The position numbers were made by a program, and so were the translations under genes. The notes beneath the pieces are model-generated. The model had not been told where the DNA came from. It searched no databases and saw nothing but the letters and a program-made list of their open reading frames with translations. Positions 27,260 through 37,235 of a DNA stretch of 64,000 bases are shown here, piece by piece. How positions within the stretch are numbered: the first letter of the stretch is position 1; every line of letters starts with the position of its first letter. Source of the stretch: Leucobacter sp. cx-42 (GTDB taxonomy: Bacteria > Actinomycetota > Actinomycetes > Actinomycetales > Microbacteriaceae); NCBI RefSeq assembly GCF_014529985.1, contig NZ_JACVMU010000001.1, forward strand, positions 496,001-560,000, written 5' to 3'.

Positions 27260-28765
27260 CTACAGCGTGGGAATCGGCCGCGTCTCTGCTGCGAGCCAGT
27301 GCAGCGGCACCTCGATAGCGACACGCGTGCCGCCAGCGACGTCAGCGCCCCACACGATCGAGCCGCCAAGCTCACCCTCGATGAGGGTACGCACGATCTG
27401 CGTTCCGAGGCCGTCACCAACCGTGCCACCGGGCAGGCCGGTGCCGGAGTCGATGACCTCGACTGCCAGGCGTTCCTCGGTGCGATCCGCCTTGATGAAC
27501 ACCTCGCCCTCACGGCCAGCAAGGCCGTGCTCGACCGCGTTCGTCACGATCTCGGTGAGCGCGAGCGCGAGCGGGGTCGCGTACTCAGAGGGCAGCTCGC
27601 CGAACTTGCCGACGCGCTTGAGCTGCACGGTCGTGTTGTGCAGCGACGCGACCTCAGCCGCGAGGCCAAGCACGCGATCGAAGACGACGTCGAAGTCGAC
27701 GATCTGCGACAGGCCGGTCGAGAGCGTATCGTGCACCACTGCAATCGCAGCAACGCGGCGCATTGCCTGGCCAAGCACCTGCTTAGCTTCCTCGCTGCGG
27801 GCGCGGCGAGCCTGCACGCGCAGCAGCGAAGCCACAGTCTGCAGGTTGTTCTTCACGCGGTGGTGAATCTCGCGGATCGTCGCGTCTTTCGTGATGAGTT
27901 CCTGCGCCTGCTGGCGTACCTCAGTCACGTCGCGCGACAGCACCACACCACCGACGCGGGTATTGCCGTGGTAGATCGGGATCGAGCGCAGCGTCACCGA
28001 GCGGCCACGCGCGTGGATCTCATGGCGGCGCGCAACCTTGCCCTGCGCAATGAGCGGCAACGACTCGTTGGTGTCGAACTGACCCTTCACGATCTCAGCG
28101 ATGACCTCAGAGAAGTTCTCGCCCTCAATCTCGTCGCGGTAGCCGAGCATGGAGAAGGTGGTCTGTGTGTTCGGGCTCACGAAGGTCGCAGTGCCCTCGA
28201 GGTTGATTCGCACGAGACCGTCAGCGGCGCGCGGCGCACCCTGTGCGCTGCCCCACTCAGAGTTCATGGACGGGAAGAGACCCGTCTGTGCCATTCCGAA
28301 GAGGTCTTCAGCGATCTCCTTCGAAGCGGCTGCGATGCGCGAGGCGACCTGTGTCTCCTCAGCGCTCGTGTGCACCGTAAGGACAGCGAACGGACCGTGC
28401 ACGCCACCCTGCTCGTCACGACGGCTCACCGAGTAGGCCGTCAGGCGCATCGGGTGCTCCTCGTACCAAGCTGGCGAGGTCGAAGCGGCTGGCTTCTCAG
28501 TTTCCATGGTCTTGTCGACCACTTCACGCCAGTCATGGCGGAGGAACTCACCGATGATGTCGCGGTAGAACAGCGTGATCGAACCAGCGGGCCGGCTGTG
28601 TGCGATCGCGAGGTAGCTGTTTTCCTCCGTCGGTACCCACAAAACAACGTCACTGAGTGAAAGATCAGCGAGGAGCGGGAGGTCGAGGCCAAGGCGCTCG
28701 AGCCAATCGATCTCTTCCGGCGAAAGAGTCGAGTACTTCGTGGTGAGTGAACGCAACGTTGGCAT
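27260..28765 (-). CDS. pdtaS: Sensor histidine kinase, PdtaS type
   Basis: 501 residues, the same length as M. tuberculosis PdtaS. Soluble: no membrane helix. N-terminal GAF-like part (about 1-150), PAS domain (about 185-295), then a HisKA_2 dimerisation segment [22 protein letters not shown] carrying the phospho-His, and an HATPase domain with [14 protein letters not shown] and DSGTGLPGG. PdtaS phosphorylates the ANTAR-type RNA-binding regulator PdtaR, which is not in this window. ATG start with TAGGCT 6 bases upstream. Confidence 0.9.
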   Translation of the reverse strand: MPTLRSLTTKYSTLSPEEIDWLERLGLDLPLLADLSLSDVVLWVPTEENSYLAIAHSRPAGSITLFYRDIIGEFLRHDWREVVDKTMETEKPAASTSPAWYEEHPMRLTAYSVSRRDEQGGVHGPFAVLTVHTSAEETQVASRIAAASKEIAEDLFGMAQTGLFPSMNSEWGSAQGAPRAADGLVRINLEGTATFVSPNTQTTFSMLGYRDEIEGENFSEVIAEIVKGQFDTNESLPLIAQGKVARRHEIHARGRSVTLRSIPIYHGNTRVGGVVLSRDVTEVRQQAQELITKDATIREIHHRVKNNLQTVASLLRVQARRARSEEAKQVLGQAMRRVAAIAVVHDTLSTGLSQIVDFDVVFDRVLGLAAEVASLHNTTVQLKRVGKFGELPSEYATPLALALTEIVTNAVEHGLAGREGEVFIKADRTEERLAVEVIDSGTGLPGGTVGDGLGTQIVRTLIEGELGGSIVWGADVAGGTRVAIEVPLHWLAAETRPIPTL

Positions 28766-28771
28766 GCCATA

Positions 28772-28777
28772 AGCCTA
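28772..28777 (-). promoter_or_regulatory. -10 box of leaderless pdtaS
   Basis: TAGGCT on the minus strand, 6 bases before the ATG. Confidence 0.6.
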
Positions 28778-28970
28778 ACCAAGTGCGCAACGCCTCGTGT
28801 CGAGATGGCGAAAGAAGACGGCACCTAGGCAAAATTTCACAAGGCACAAGTTCCGTTGACGACCCGTAATCGCATGCCTTTATCGTTGGTTTTCCATTCA
28901 CGCCGCGAACGTTGACACCAGAAATCTCGGGGATCTGGCGCGCGATCGCACCCTTCCAAAGGAGCCGTTT

Positions 28971-29450
28971 ATGCCCGCTGTGCAATCACTACGCTCGCCG
29001 TCACCACCACAGACGTACTTCGAGAGTCATGTGGTGCGGGATGGACGATCCGCGCCCGCTCGCGCGTGGCGACCAGATCCGGTCGCGCCGGTCGCGATCG
29101 TTGGGAGCGCACCAGAGTTGCCAAGCGAGGCATTAGTTGCGCGGATCGCCATCATGGTGTTTGAGGTCATCACCGGCGTGCGTCTCGTCGCTCAGCTGGG
29201 AAAACTTGTCACGTACGACGTTGCGCAGAATCTCTCCCAGTTGCGCGCAGCCCGCGCAGAAACCAGGTTTGCGAGTTCGGGGGCGAAGCGTGTGGTGCCG
29301 ACAGTGCAGGGCGTGCACCTCACGTCGCCGGTCCAGGGAACGCTAGAGGCCGCGGTGATTCTCAACACCGCGGCCTCTGCCATAGCTGTTGCGATCCGCG
29401 CTGAACACGACAAAGGTCGGTGGCGCGTGACCGCAGTCACTGTTTTGTAA
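28971..29450 (+). CDS. Rv3235-family protein (DUF6459)
   Basis: 159 residues: a variable Pro/Ala N-terminus of about 50, then a conserved core with ARIAIMVFEVITGVRLVAQLGKLVTYDVAQNL and a C-terminal beta-rich part ending in EHDKGRWRVTAVTVL. This matches the Rv3235-type domain of actinobacteria, whose function is unknown; M. tuberculosis Rv3235 lies near pdtaS-region and secA genes. AAAGGAG seven bases before the ATG. Its stop abuts the convergent rlmB stop with no gap. Confidence 0.78.
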   Translation: MPAVQSLRSPSPPQTYFESHVVRDGRSAPARAWRPDPVAPVAIVGSAPELPSEALVARIAIMVFEVITGVRLVAQLGKLVTYDVAQNLSQLRAARAETRFASSGAKRVVPTVQGVHLTSPVQGTLEAAVILNTAASAIAVAIRAEHDKGRWRVTAVTVL

Positions 29451-30443
29451 TTACTCTGCCGAACGCTCCGCGCGCAGCTTCGAGATCTCGTAGAGCGCGA
29501 CGCTGGCTGCAATACCTGCGTTGAGCGACTCAGTCGCCGACGAGATGGGAATCGACACGATTGCATCGCAGGTCTCGGTGACAAGACGCGACAGGCCCTT
29601 GCCCTCGCTGCCGACGACAACGAGCAGCGGGCGGTCGGCCAGCTCAAGGTTCGGAATCATGACGTCGCCGCCACCGTCAAGGCCGATCACGAAGACGCCC
29701 TGCTTCTTGAATTCCTTGATGGTCTGGGTGAGGTTCGCTGCGCGTGCAACGGGAATACGAGCGGCAGCGCCTGCCGAAGTCTTCCACGCTGCCGAGTTCA
29801 GGCTTGCCGAACGACGCGAGGGAACGATGACGCCCTGGCCACCGAACGCAGCAACCGAACGGATGATCGCACCGAGGTTACGCGGGTCGGTCACGCCGTC
29901 AAGCGCAACGAGCAGCGGGGTCTCGTTCTTTGCGATGACGCTCTGGAGAACGTCAAGCGGGTGCTCGTACTCCATCGGCGGCACCTTGAGGATGATGCCC
30001 TGGTGCACGGTGTCGCGCTCAACCATGCGGTCCATCTCAGGACGCATGATCTCAAGCACGGGAACGTTGCGGTTCGTCGCAAGGCGAAGGATCTCGCGGG
30101 TGCGATCGTCCATCTCGATGCGCGCAGCAACGTACAGCGTGGTCGCGGGGATCTTCGTGCGCAGTGCCTCGAGCACCGCGTTACGACCCGTGACGAGCTC
30201 GCTCTCGTCGCCAGACTTGCGCTTTACAGGAGCGGCATTACGGCCGCCGGCACGACGTGCCTTTGCAGCCTCGTAACGCTCACGCGCCATCTTTTCCTTG
30301 TGCGCGGGGTGGTACTCGCGGTCCACTGCCTTCGGCGTGGGGCCACGGCCCTCAAGCGCCTGGCGACCCTGGCCACCAGAGCCTACGCCCTTACCAAGGC
30401 CCTTCTTACGGACTGCTCCAGTACGGCTACTTTTATTACTCAT
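29451..30443 (-). CDS. rlmB: 23S rRNA (guanosine-2'-O-)-methyltransferase RlmB
   Basis: SpoU/TrmH-class SPOUT methyltransferase. A basic, disordered N-terminus of about 75 residues, then the substrate-binding domain ([21 protein letters not shown]) and the knotted catalytic domain with motif 1 [13 protein letters not shown], motif 2 [10 protein letters not shown] and motif 3 [22 protein letters not shown]. Overlaps cysS by four bases (ATGA) and follows it as in mycobacteria. Confidence 0.94.
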   Translation of the reverse strand: MSNKSSRTGAVRKKGLGKGVGSGGQGRQALEGRGPTPKAVDREYHPAHKEKMARERYEAAKARRAGGRNAAPVKRKSGDESELVTGRNAVLEALRTKIPATTLYVAARIEMDDRTREILRLATNRNVPVLEIMRPEMDRMVERDTVHQGIILKVPPMEYEHPLDVLQSVIAKNETPLLVALDGVTDPRNLGAIIRSVAAFGGQGVIVPSRRSASLNSAAWKTSAGAAARIPVARAANLTQTIKEFKKQGVFVIGLDGGGDVMIPNLELADRPLLVVVGSEGKGLSRLVTETCDAIVSIPISSATESLNAGIAASVALYEISKLRAERSAE

Positions 30444-31900
30444 GTCAGGCTCCAGCGGGTTCCGGTCGGGCTGTCTTCAAGGGCGATTCCAGCCGACGCG
30501 AGTCGGTCACGGATCGCATCGCTTGTGGCGAAGTCCTTGTTGGCACGGGCATCGCGACGCTCCTCAATGAGCGCCGTGATCAATTCATCAAGAGCGGCCG
30601 AAGCGGCATCGCTCGATTCACCTACGGCACCGTCACCCCACTCGGTCGCGCGCGGATCGAGTCCGAGCACGTCAAGCATCGCAGCTACCTCAGTAGCGCG
30701 AGCAGCCGTCGTGACGGCATCGCCTGCGTCAATCGCGGAATTACCCGCGCGCACGGCGTCGTGGATCGCAGCAAGCGCCTGCGGCAGTGCGAAATCATCG
30801 AACATTGCCTTGGCAAACGCCTCAGGCAGTTCGGCGACCGTTGCGCTGCCGCCGAATACGGGCACGCCAGCGCTCGATTCAGCAAGCTTTTCACTCGCGC
30901 GATCAATAAACGACTCGATGCGACCAAATGCCGCTGCTGCCTCGGTGAGTGAGTCAGCCGAGTATTCGAGTACCGATCGGTAGTGCGCGGATCCCAAGAA
31001 GTAGCGCAACACAATCGGTCGCGCGGAGCTCAGCAAGTCAGCCGCAAACAGCGAGTTGCCGAGCGACTTCGACATCTTCTGGCCGCCGGTGTTGACGAGG
31101 CCGTTGTGAATCCAGTGATTCGCAAAGCCGTGACCGGCCGCAGCGGACTGGGCCAGCTCGTTCTCATGGTGCGGGAAACGAAGGTCAAGGCCGCCGCCGT
31201 GAATGTCGAAGTGTTCACCCAGGTAGCGCGTAGCCATCGCCGAGCACTCAATGTGCCAGCCTGGACGACCACGGCCCCACGGGGAATCCCACGAAGCACT
31301 CACGGGTTCGGTCGCCTTGTGCGACTTCCAGAGCGCAAAGTCTTGCGGAGCTCGCTTGCCCATGGGCTCGGAGTCTGCAGCGTCTTCCATCTGGTCGACC
31401 TTCTGACGTGTGAGGGCGCCATACTCAGACCAGCTGGCGGTGTCGAAGTACACGTTCGCCGTGCCATCGTTCGCCTGGTACGCGTGGCCGCGCTCGATGA
31501 GGAGCGCGATGAGGTCGATCATCTCGCGAATGTTCGCGGTTGCACGCGGCTCATAGGTCGGCGCAAGCACGCCGAGGGCGTCATACGCTGCTGTGAACTC
31601 ACGCTCGACGCGGTAGGCAAGCGCCCACCAAGTTTCGGTAGATCCGTCGGCCTGCGCGATCCGCGCATTGTCGAGAATCTTGTCATCAATGTCAGTGACA
31701 TTGCGGATCAAACGCACATCGTGGCCGGTGGCAGCGAGCCAGCGACGGATCTGGTCGTACACGAGCGCACTGCGGAGGTGCCCAATGTGCGGCGCCGACT
31801 GCACGGTCGGACCACAGACGTACATGCCAACTTTGCCCGCTTCAAGGGGAATAAAGTCGACGACGTCTTGCGCGCGCGAGTCGTAGATGCGTTGTTTCAC
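30440..31900 (-). CDS. cysS: Cysteinyl-tRNA synthetase
   Basis: Charges tRNA-Cys. Class I motifs: zinc ligand Cys29 in YVCGPTV, HIGH at 38-41, the [11 protein letters not shown] zinc region near 215-225, [11 protein letters not shown], and KMSKS near residue 275. 486 residues. GTG start with TAAGCT 6 bases upstream (leaderless). In M. tuberculosis the order carD-ispD-ispF-cysS-rlmB is contiguous; here cysS-rlmB are separated from carD-ispDF by phoU-senX3-regX3 and are on the other strand. Confidence 0.96.
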   Translation of the reverse strand: MKQRIYDSRAQDVVDFIPLEAGKVGMYVCGPTVQSAPHIGHLRSALVYDQIRRWLAATGHDVRLIRNVTDIDDKILDNARIAQADGSTETWWALAYRVEREFTAAYDALGVLAPTYEPRATANIREMIDLIALLIERGHAYQANDGTANVYFDTASWSEYGALTRQKVDQMEDAADSEPMGKRAPQDFALWKSHKATEPVSASWDSPWGRGRPGWHIECSAMATRYLGEHFDIHGGGLDLRFPHHENELAQSAAAGHGFANHWIHNGLVNTGGQKMSKSLGNSLFAADLLSSARPIVLRYFLGSAHYRSVLEYSADSLTEAAAAFGRIESFIDRASEKLAESSAGVPVFGGSATVAELPEAFAKAMFDDFALPQALAAIHDAVRAGNSAIDAGDAVTTAARATEVAAMLDVLGLDPRATEWGDGAVGESSDAASAALDELITALIEERRDARANKDFATSDAIRDRLASAGIALEDSPTGTRWSLT

Positions 31901-31906
31901 GTCACT

Positions 31907-31912
31907 AGCTTA
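31907..31912 (-). promoter_or_regulatory. -10 box of leaderless cysS
   Basis: TAAGCT on the minus strand, 6 bases before the GTG start. Confidence 0.6.
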
Positions 31913-31983
31913 CCCGCACGACGCAAGCGCCGGCGTTCAGTTATTCTCCAGCTCAGGGCAGGTCAGCGCAGATCAGGCCGAGA

Positions 31984-32625
31984 TTAGGCCAGTTCACCAA
32001 CGAGGAAGTAGCGCATCTGCTTCGCGACGCTCACCGCGTAGTCACCGAATCGCTCGTGGTAGCGGCTTGCGAGGGTCGCGTCGACGACGCCCATCGGGTT
32101 GTTCGCGAGCTTGTCGCTGAGCACCTTCTCAAACACCTTTGCGTGCAGCTCATCGAGGTCGTCATCGAGATCGCGGATCGCCTCAATCACCTCGGGGTCC
32201 TGGGTCGAGAGGAGCTTCACAACGAGCTGCGCCATCTCAACGTCGAGTTCACCCATACGCGCGAACGTCTTGCTCAGGCCCTTGGGAATCGCGCTCTCGG
32301 GGTAGCGGTAACGCGAAAGCTGGGCGATGTGCTCAGCAAGGTCGCCCATGCGCTGCAGCGATGCGCCCATGCGCAATGCGCCAACGACGAGACGCAGGTC
32401 AGACGCGACGGGCTGCTGGCGCGCGAGAATGTCGATCGCGAGCTCATCGAGCGCAAGCGCGAGCTCACCGATCTGCTCCGCCTCGTCGAGCACGTTCTCT
32501 GCGAGCGCTACGTCGGAATTACCGAACGCCGCGGTTGCCTGCGTGATCGACTGCTCAACGAGTTCGGCGATGCCGACGAGACGCTCCTGAACTTCCTGAA
32601 GCGACTGCTGAAATACCTCGCGCAT
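31984..32625 (-). CDS. phoU: Phosphate signalling protein PhoU
   Basis: 213 residues made of two tandem three-helix PhoU repeats (N-terminal REVFQQSLQEVQERLVGIAELVEQ, second repeat from about residue 115 with MAQLVVKLLSTQDPEVIEAIRDLDDDLDELHAKVFEKVL). Metal-binding acidic motifs are present. PhoU links Pst-type transport to the SenX3-RegX3 system, which is encoded divergently next door. The ATG at 32625 is chosen for AGAAGGAG upstream. Confidence 0.93.
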   Translation of the reverse strand: MREVFQQSLQEVQERLVGIAELVEQSITQATAAFGNSDVALAENVLDEAEQIGELALALDELAIDILARQQPVASDLRLVVGALRMGASLQRMGDLAEHIAQLSRYRYPESAIPKGLSKTFARMGELDVEMAQLVVKLLSTQDPEVIEAIRDLDDDLDELHAKVFEKVLSDKLANNPMGVVDATLASRYHERFGDYAVSVAKQMRYFLVGELA

Positions 32626-32734
32626 CGGTACTCCTTCTGTAGGTGCTGGTGCGTTTTCGCACACGTTCCAGTTCGGGCACGTACGCCCGTTTCCTCAATC
32701 TACTGTGAATGGCCACGGTAAACCCCAACTATCC

Positions 32735-32758
32735 ACAAAGTGAACATCGCCTGAACAG
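32735..32758. promoter_or_regulatory. PHO-box-like direct repeat
   Basis: On the minus strand GTTCA occurs twice exactly 11 bases apart (TGAAC at 32741 and 32752 on the plus strand), the spacing of PhoB/PhoP-type boxes. It lies between phoU and senX3, about 50-70 bases upstream of the senX3 start. Autoregulation by RegX3 is the inference. Confidence 0.55.
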
Positions 32759-32794
32759 CAAAGATTTCTCCCAGTGATCACGCGGCGCTCGCCC

Positions 32795-32800
32795 TACGAT
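32795..32800 (+). promoter_or_regulatory. -10 box of leaderless senX3
   Basis: TACGAT, 7 bases before the ATG. Confidence 0.55.
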
Positions 32801-32807
32801 AAGAACC

Positions 32808-34013
32808 ATGACACCAACCGCGCTTGTACTTCTCTCGGTAGCGCTTGGCGTCATTGCCGGAGCAGCACTCGTGGCCGCAATCACGATTGCCCGTGCAAGC
32901 GGACGCAAGCGCGCCGCAGCCATGCGCCCCGAGCTTCCAGTGATTGCGACCTCAATCCTGGACGCGATCGACACCTTCGCGGTCATTCTCGACGCGTCGC
33001 TAACGCCCGTCTACGCGAACTCAATCGCGCGAGTTGAACGGTTCGTGAACGCGAACCAACTGCAGAGCCAGTACTTCCTCACACAGGCTCGCAGCGTCCT
33101 CACCACAGGTGTGCCGTACACGAAAGAGCCTGACCCGAATGATCCGCACGACACCGTGCGCATTTCGGTCGTGCGGGTGGAAACCAGATTCCTGGTGGTG
33201 CTCGCGGAGGATCTTGGCGAGCAGCAGCGCGTAAACGCAATGCGCCGCGATTTCATCGCGAACGTGTCACACGAACTCAAGACACCAATCGCTGCGATCA
33301 GTCTGCTGTCAGAAGCAGTACACGAGGCCGCGAACGAGCCAGAACTCGTCAAGAACTTCTCTCAGAGCCTCATCAAGGAGTCCCGTCGGCTTGGCGAGCT
33401 GTCACGCGACATCATCCAGCTGTCTGAGGCGCAGTCAACGCTCCGCCCTGAGGACCGCGAAGAGGTGCACCTTGTCGCGCTCGTTGAGCAGCAGGTCGAC
33501 GCAATTCGCGAGTACGCGGTGCAGAACAACGTTGAGATTACGATGACGGATGTCACGCGCGGATCCGCCAAAGCCGCCGAAGATCCAGTCATCTATGGCC
33601 GACCAACGGCGCTCGCATCTGCACTCTCGAACTTGCTCTCGAATGCCGTGCGCTACTCCCCCGAAGGCGGCCACGTTGGCGTGGGAATGTACGTCGACCG
33701 CGACAGCTTCCAGGTCTCCGTCACCGATCAGGGTGAGGGCATCTCCACCGAGCATCAGACGCGAATCTTCGAGCGCTTTTACCGCGTCGACAATTCACGC
33801 ACCCGCCGCGGCGAAGACGGCGGAACAGGCCTTGGCCTCAGCATCGCGCGGCACAGCATGCGCGCGCACGGGGGCGACGTCTCCGTCTGGTCACAGCCGG
33901 GCGTTGGCTCAACGTTCACTCTCACTTTCCCGGTCCACAAGGGTCGCGCGAAAGACAAGCAGGCAAAGCGCCTCAAACTTGCCAAACGAATTGTGAAGGG
34001 AGAATCAGCGTGA
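32808..34013 (+). CDS. senX3: Sensor histidine kinase SenX3/PhoR-like
   Basis: 401 residues. One N-terminal membrane helix (about 4-28), a PAS-like domain (about 45-135), the HisKA segment RRDFIANVSHELKTPIAAI with phospho-acceptor His155, and an HATPase domain with ALSNLLSNAVRYSPEGG, DQGEGIS and GGTGLGLSIARHSM. A basic C-terminal tail. The layout equals mycobacterial SenX3, which senses low phosphate. Its stop overlaps the GTG of the regulator gene (GTGA). Confidence 0.92.
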   Translation: MTPTALVLLSVALGVIAGAALVAAITIARASGRKRAAAMRPELPVIATSILDAIDTFAVILDASLTPVYANSIARVERFVNANQLQSQYFLTQARSVLTTGVPYTKEPDPNDPHDTVRISVVRVETRFLVVLAEDLGEQQRVNAMRRDFIANVSHELKTPIAAISLLSEAVHEAANEPELVKNFSQSLIKESRRLGELSRDIIQLSEAQSTLRPEDREEVHLVALVEQQVDAIREYAVQNNVEITMTDVTRGSAKAAEDPVIYGRPTALASALSNLLSNAVRYSPEGGHVGVGMYVDRDSFQVSVTDQGEGISTEHQTRIFERFYRVDNSRTRRGEDGGTGLGLSIARHSMRAHGGDVSVWSQPGVGSTFTLTFPVHKGRAKDKQAKRLKLAKRIVKGESA

Positions 34014-34708
34014 ACGCACACATTCTCTTGGTTGAAGACGAACCATCGATCTCGACTCCGCTCGCATTCCTGCTCGAGCGCGAGGGATACCGCGTCACCG
34101 TCGTCGACGACGGCGCAGAGGCGGTGCGCGCATTCGCTGCCGAGCCCGCAGACCTCGTGCTCCTCGACCTCATGCTCCCCTCGCTCCCTGGCACCGAGGT
34201 GTGCCGAGAGATCCGTCAGACTTCGCAGGTGCCGATCATCATGCTCACTGCAAAGGACAGCGAAATCGACATCGTCGTCGGCCTCGAGCTTGGCGCAGAC
34301 GACTACGTCACGAAGCCCTACTCGAGCCGTGAATTGCTCGCTCGCGTGCGGGCGGCAGTGAGGCGCGGATCCGCCCCCACTCCCGCAGCAGAACCCGAAC
34401 CCGCGGGCGACGCGATCATTGAAGAACACGGCATCAGGCTCGACATCGACCGGCACGCGGTGTCGGTGCGCGGATCAGAGGTCACCATGCCGCTGCGCGA
34501 GTTTGAGCTCCTCGAAATGCTCATGCGGCACGCAGGGCGCGTGCTCACGCGCGGTCAGCTCATCGACCGTGTCTGGGGCAGCAACTACTTCGGCGACACG
34601 AAGACACTCGACGTACACATCAAGCGTGTGCGCGCGAAGGTCGAAGAAGAGCCGGGATCGCCCAAGCTCATCTCGACCGTACGCGGGGTTGGCTACCGCT
34701 TCGGGTGA
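34010..34708 (+). CDS. regX3: OmpR-family response regulator RegX3/PhoP-like
   Basis: 232 residues. Receiver domain with phospho-acceptor Asp53 (LVLLDLMLPSLPG), LTAKD switch and Lys102 in DDYVTKPYSSRELLARV; winged-helix DNA-binding domain ending TRGQLIDRVWG...DTKTLDVHIKRVRAKVE...STVRGVGYRFG. Partner of the kinase with which it overlaps by four bases; next to phoU, so control of phosphate starvation genes is expected. Confidence 0.93.
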   Translation: MNAHILLVEDEPSISTPLAFLLEREGYRVTVVDDGAEAVRAFAAEPADLVLLDLMLPSLPGTEVCREIRQTSQVPIIMLTAKDSEIDIVVGLELGADDYVTKPYSSRELLARVRAAVRRGSAPTPAAEPEPAGDAIIEEHGIRLDIDRHAVSVRGSEVTMPLREFELLEMLMRHAGRVLTRGQLIDRVWGSNYFGDTKTLDVHIKRVRAKVEEEPGSPKLISTVRGVGYRFG

Positions 34709-35025
34709 TCGGGTGTTCTCGGTGCTAGGCCCAAGGGTGCGCCGGCCTTGGCGAAACCCTGCGACTCGGCCCGGTTTTAACTCAACCCCACGTGACACGC
34801 GCAAAGCACTTCGCGGAGTCTCCATAGCGCCTCACGCCAGCGCCAGCCCACCTCACATTCGAGGAAGCCGCTCCGAACCGGCTATTGGGCGGCTCGTCTG
34901 GGCTTGAATGCACAGAGCACGCGGCGCGCGCACCCTCTCTTCGCAGTGCCCGCTTGCGGTCGGCCAGGTCTGGGCAGGGAACGTGCGGCCGCGCCAGGCA
35001 ACGGGCTGCCAAGCCAGGCAACGGA
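34709..35025. other. Non-coding stretch after regX3
   Basis: About 320 GC-rich bases with no supported gene. It contains a small CCAAGG/CCTTGG dyad near 34733 that could end the regX3 message and two 12-bp direct copies of GCCAGGCAACGG at 34993 and 35013. Confidence 0.5.
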
Positions 35026-35057
35026 AAAGCGCCCCGCTCTTTCGAGCGAGGCGCTTT
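35026..35057 (-). terminator. Terminator of LpqE-like gene
   Basis: 14-bp arms AAAGCGCCCCGCTC / GAGCGAGGCGCTTT (one wobble), closing a GAAA tetraloop on the minus strand. 43 bases after the stop. Confidence 0.8.
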
Positions 35058-35100
35058 ACACATGCAGACCGTGTCTGCAACGGGGCTGACCCCGACAGGA

Positions 35101-35673
35101 TTACTCCGCTGCGGGAGCCTCTGCCTTTGCATCTGCCTTATCAGCAGCGTCCTTGTCAGCAGCGTCTGCGTCTTCCTCGTTCACGGCAATGCCGGTCGCG
35201 GGGAGAACGTACGCCTGGTACTCCTTGATGGTGCCGTCGAGAACGGGCACGTTGTGCTCAACCTCTGCACCGCCGTTGACCGAGAAGTATGCCTTCACGG
35301 TCGAACCAGCGATAGCGTCGATCGAAACAAGCTGAACGCTTGCAGGAACCTCGGGGTTACCGAAGAGCTCCTGGCCTTCTTCAAGCTCGAAGGTTGCGGT
35401 CGATGATGCCGAACCATCAACAACGAACTTGACCGTCAGCGTCGCAGGAGCGCCAGTGTTGTTCACCGAGCCGAAGACGATGTTCTGGTTTTCGCCGGTC
35501 TCGTCAGCAACGAGGATCATGTTGCGAACGTCAACGCCGTCAGCCGACACCGTGATGCCGTCGCTGGGCGCGTAGGGATCAACGGTAGCCACCGGTGCAA
35601 TGAGGCTGCAGCCGGTTGCACCGAGTGCGAGGCCAGCTGCGAGTGCGATCGATGCGGCAATCCGAATCTTCAA
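35101..35673 (-). CDS. LpqE-like lipoprotein
   Basis: 190 residues. Signal peptide with lipobox ATGC (LALGATGCSLI), then a beta-rich domain (VDVRNMILVADETGENQNIVFGSVNNTGAPATLTVKF) typical of the copper-chaperone-like/DUF461-related LpqE proteins of actinobacteria, and an Ala/Asp/Lys-rich C-terminal tail of about 35 residues. LpqE is found beside carD in mycobacteria, as here. The TTG at 35673 is preferred to the GTG 27 bases upstream because GGAGGA lies five bases before it. Function in the envelope unknown. Confidence 0.8.
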   Translation of the reverse strand: MKIRIAASIALAAGLALGATGCSLIAPVATVDPYAPSDGITVSADGVDVRNMILVADETGENQNIVFGSVNNTGAPATLTVKFVVDGSASSTATFELEEGQELFGNPEVPASVQLVSIDAIAGSTVKAYFSVNGGAEVEHNVPVLDGTIKEYQAYVLPATGIAVNEEDADAADKDAADKADAKAEAPAAE

Positions 35674-35765
35674 AGGGTTCCTCCGAGCCGTAGGTTCCAC
35701 GCCCGCTTGTAGTTCCGGGGCGACAGTTTGATTTTATCTTACCGACATGCGCATATCAGGCGCAG

Positions 35766-35781
35766 CTTAGGTTCACCTAAG
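35766..35781. promoter_or_regulatory. Palindrome in carD promoter region
   Basis: Perfect CTTAGGT-TC-ACCTAAG, 7-bp arms. It sits near the -35 position of a possible carD promoter whose -10 would be TATTCT at 35801-35806. The half-sites resemble DtxR/IdeR sites but the spacer is five bases too short. Confidence 0.4.
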
Positions 35782-35835
35782 TCTATAGCCATGGCTGTGG
35801 TATTCTAGTCGTTGGACTGAAGAAGGAGTGACTCA

Positions 35836-36321
35836 ATGCAATTTGAGGTTGGAGAGACGGTTGTCTACCCCCACCACGGCGCAGCCAAGATCATTGAGGC
35901 AAGGACGCGCAAGATCGGCGGCGAAGAAAAGCTCTTCCTGAAGCTGCAGGTCGACCAGGGCGACCTGACGATCGAGGTTCCCGCAGAGAACTGCGACCTC
36001 GTCGGCGTTCGTGACGTTATCGACAAGGACGGCCTTGAGCAGGTATTCGAGGTGCTTCGCACCCCGTTCACCGAGGAGCCGACTAACTGGTCGCGTCGTT
36101 TCAAGGCGAACACCGAGAAGCTTGCTTCGGGTGACGTCATCAAGGTTTCCGAGGTTGTTCGCGACCTCTGGCGCCGCGATCAGGAAGTAAAGTCGCTGTC
36201 TGCTGGCGAGAAGCGAATGCTCGCTAAGGCACGTCAGATTCTCGTTTCGGAGCTCGCGCTCGCTGAGAAGACTGATGAAGATAAGGCTTCGGAGCTTCTC
36301 GACGAGGTTCTTGCTTCCTAA
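35836..36321 (+). CDS. carD: CarD-family transcriptional regulator
   Basis: 161 residues. N-terminal RNA polymerase-interacting domain ([26 protein letters not shown]) with a Tudor-like fold, then the helical DNA-binding part with [46 protein letters not shown]. CarD stabilises open promoter complexes, notably at rRNA and many housekeeping promoters. AGAAGGAG precedes the ATG. First gene of carD-ispD-ispF. Confidence 0.95.
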   Translation: MQFEVGETVVYPHHGAAKIIEARTRKIGGEEKLFLKLQVDQGDLTIEVPAENCDLVGVRDVIDKDGLEQVFEVLRTPFTEEPTNWSRRFKANTEKLASGDVIKVSEVVRDLWRRDQEVKSLSAGEKRMLAKARQILVSELALAEKTDEDKASELLDEVLAS

Positions 36322-36443
36322 GTTTAGGTTTGGGGCGCACCCGATAACAGGTGCAAGCCACACGCCAAACACTTTTGGCGCACGCGTCTAACACGCACAC
36401 ATTTCATGGCCTCCAGGTCGCCGTCACCGGTAACCTGGGGGCC

Positions 36444-37235
36444 ATGAGCGTTCTCAACAATGAACAGGCGGCGAGCGGTGCTACGCCGCACGAATTGCCC
36501 ACACTTGGGGCCGTACTCGTCGGCGCCGGGCGCGGCGAGCGTCTTGGCATGGACGTGCCGAAGGCATTCGTTGAGCTCCACGGCCGACCACTCATCGAGT
36601 TCGGCATGAGCGTCATCACGTCGCTCCCCCACGCTGGTCACCTCGTAGTGGTAGTCCCTGAGGCCTATGCGGCTCAGACCCTCGAGATGGCCCAGAAGAT
36701 TCTCCCCGCAAACTCGAACTGGCAGATTTCGGTCCAGCCCGGCGGCCGTGAGCGTCACGAGTCCGTCCGTTTTGGCCTTGCTGCCCTCCCAGAGAGCATT
36801 GAGACAGTTCTCGTGCACGATGCTGCACGCCCGTTCGCGAGTGTCACACTCTTCGATCGCGTGATTGCCGAAGTGCAACGCACTGGCGAGGCTGTTGTTC
36901 CTGCACTCCCAGTCGTCGACACACTCAAGCGCGTTGATGCGAATGGAGTGGTGCACGAAACCGTCGATCGCAGCACGCTTGTCGCGGTCCAGACGCCCCA
37001 GGGTTTCCCCTTTGAGACGCTCTCAGCTGCGCATGAAACCGCGCAGCTGCAGGGGTCAGATCCGCGCAACGCATCCCTCCCAACGGATGACGCGGAGGTC
37101 GTCCAGCGCAATGGTGGCGCCGTGCGCACCGTGCTGGGCGAACAGCGCGCACACAAGCTCACAACCAAGGCAGACCTGGCGGTGCTCGAGCACTTCCTTG
37201 CCGCAAACATCGACGCAGTAGAGGTGAGCGAATGA
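36444..37235 (+). CDS. ispD: 2-C-methyl-D-erythritol 4-phosphate cytidylyltransferase
   Basis: MEP pathway step that forms CDP-methylerythritol. The nucleotide-binding start GAVLVGAGRGERLGMDVPKAFVEL, HDAARPF and the conserved RSTLVAVQTPQGF and DDAEVVQRNGG segments are all present. 263 residues from the ATG at 36444, slightly long because of an N-terminal extension of about 20. Overlaps ispF by four bases. Confidence 0.94.
   Translation: MSVLNNEQAASGATPHELPTLGAVLVGAGRGERLGMDVPKAFVELHGRPLIEFGMSVITSLPHAGHLVVVVPEAYAAQTLEMAQKILPANSNWQISVQPGGRERHESVRFGLAALPESIETVLVHDAARPFASVTLFDRVIAEVQRTGEAVVPALPVVDTLKRVDANGVVHETVDRSTLVAVQTPQGFPFETLSAAHETAQLQGSDPRNASLPTDDAEVVQRNGGAVRTVLGEQRAHKLTTKADLAVLEHFLAANIDAVEVSE

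Noticed and set aside
35766-35781. Full DtxR/IdeR iron box before carD
   Set aside because: Half-sites fit but total length is 16 rather than 19 bases with the required centre; kept only as an unspecified palindrome.
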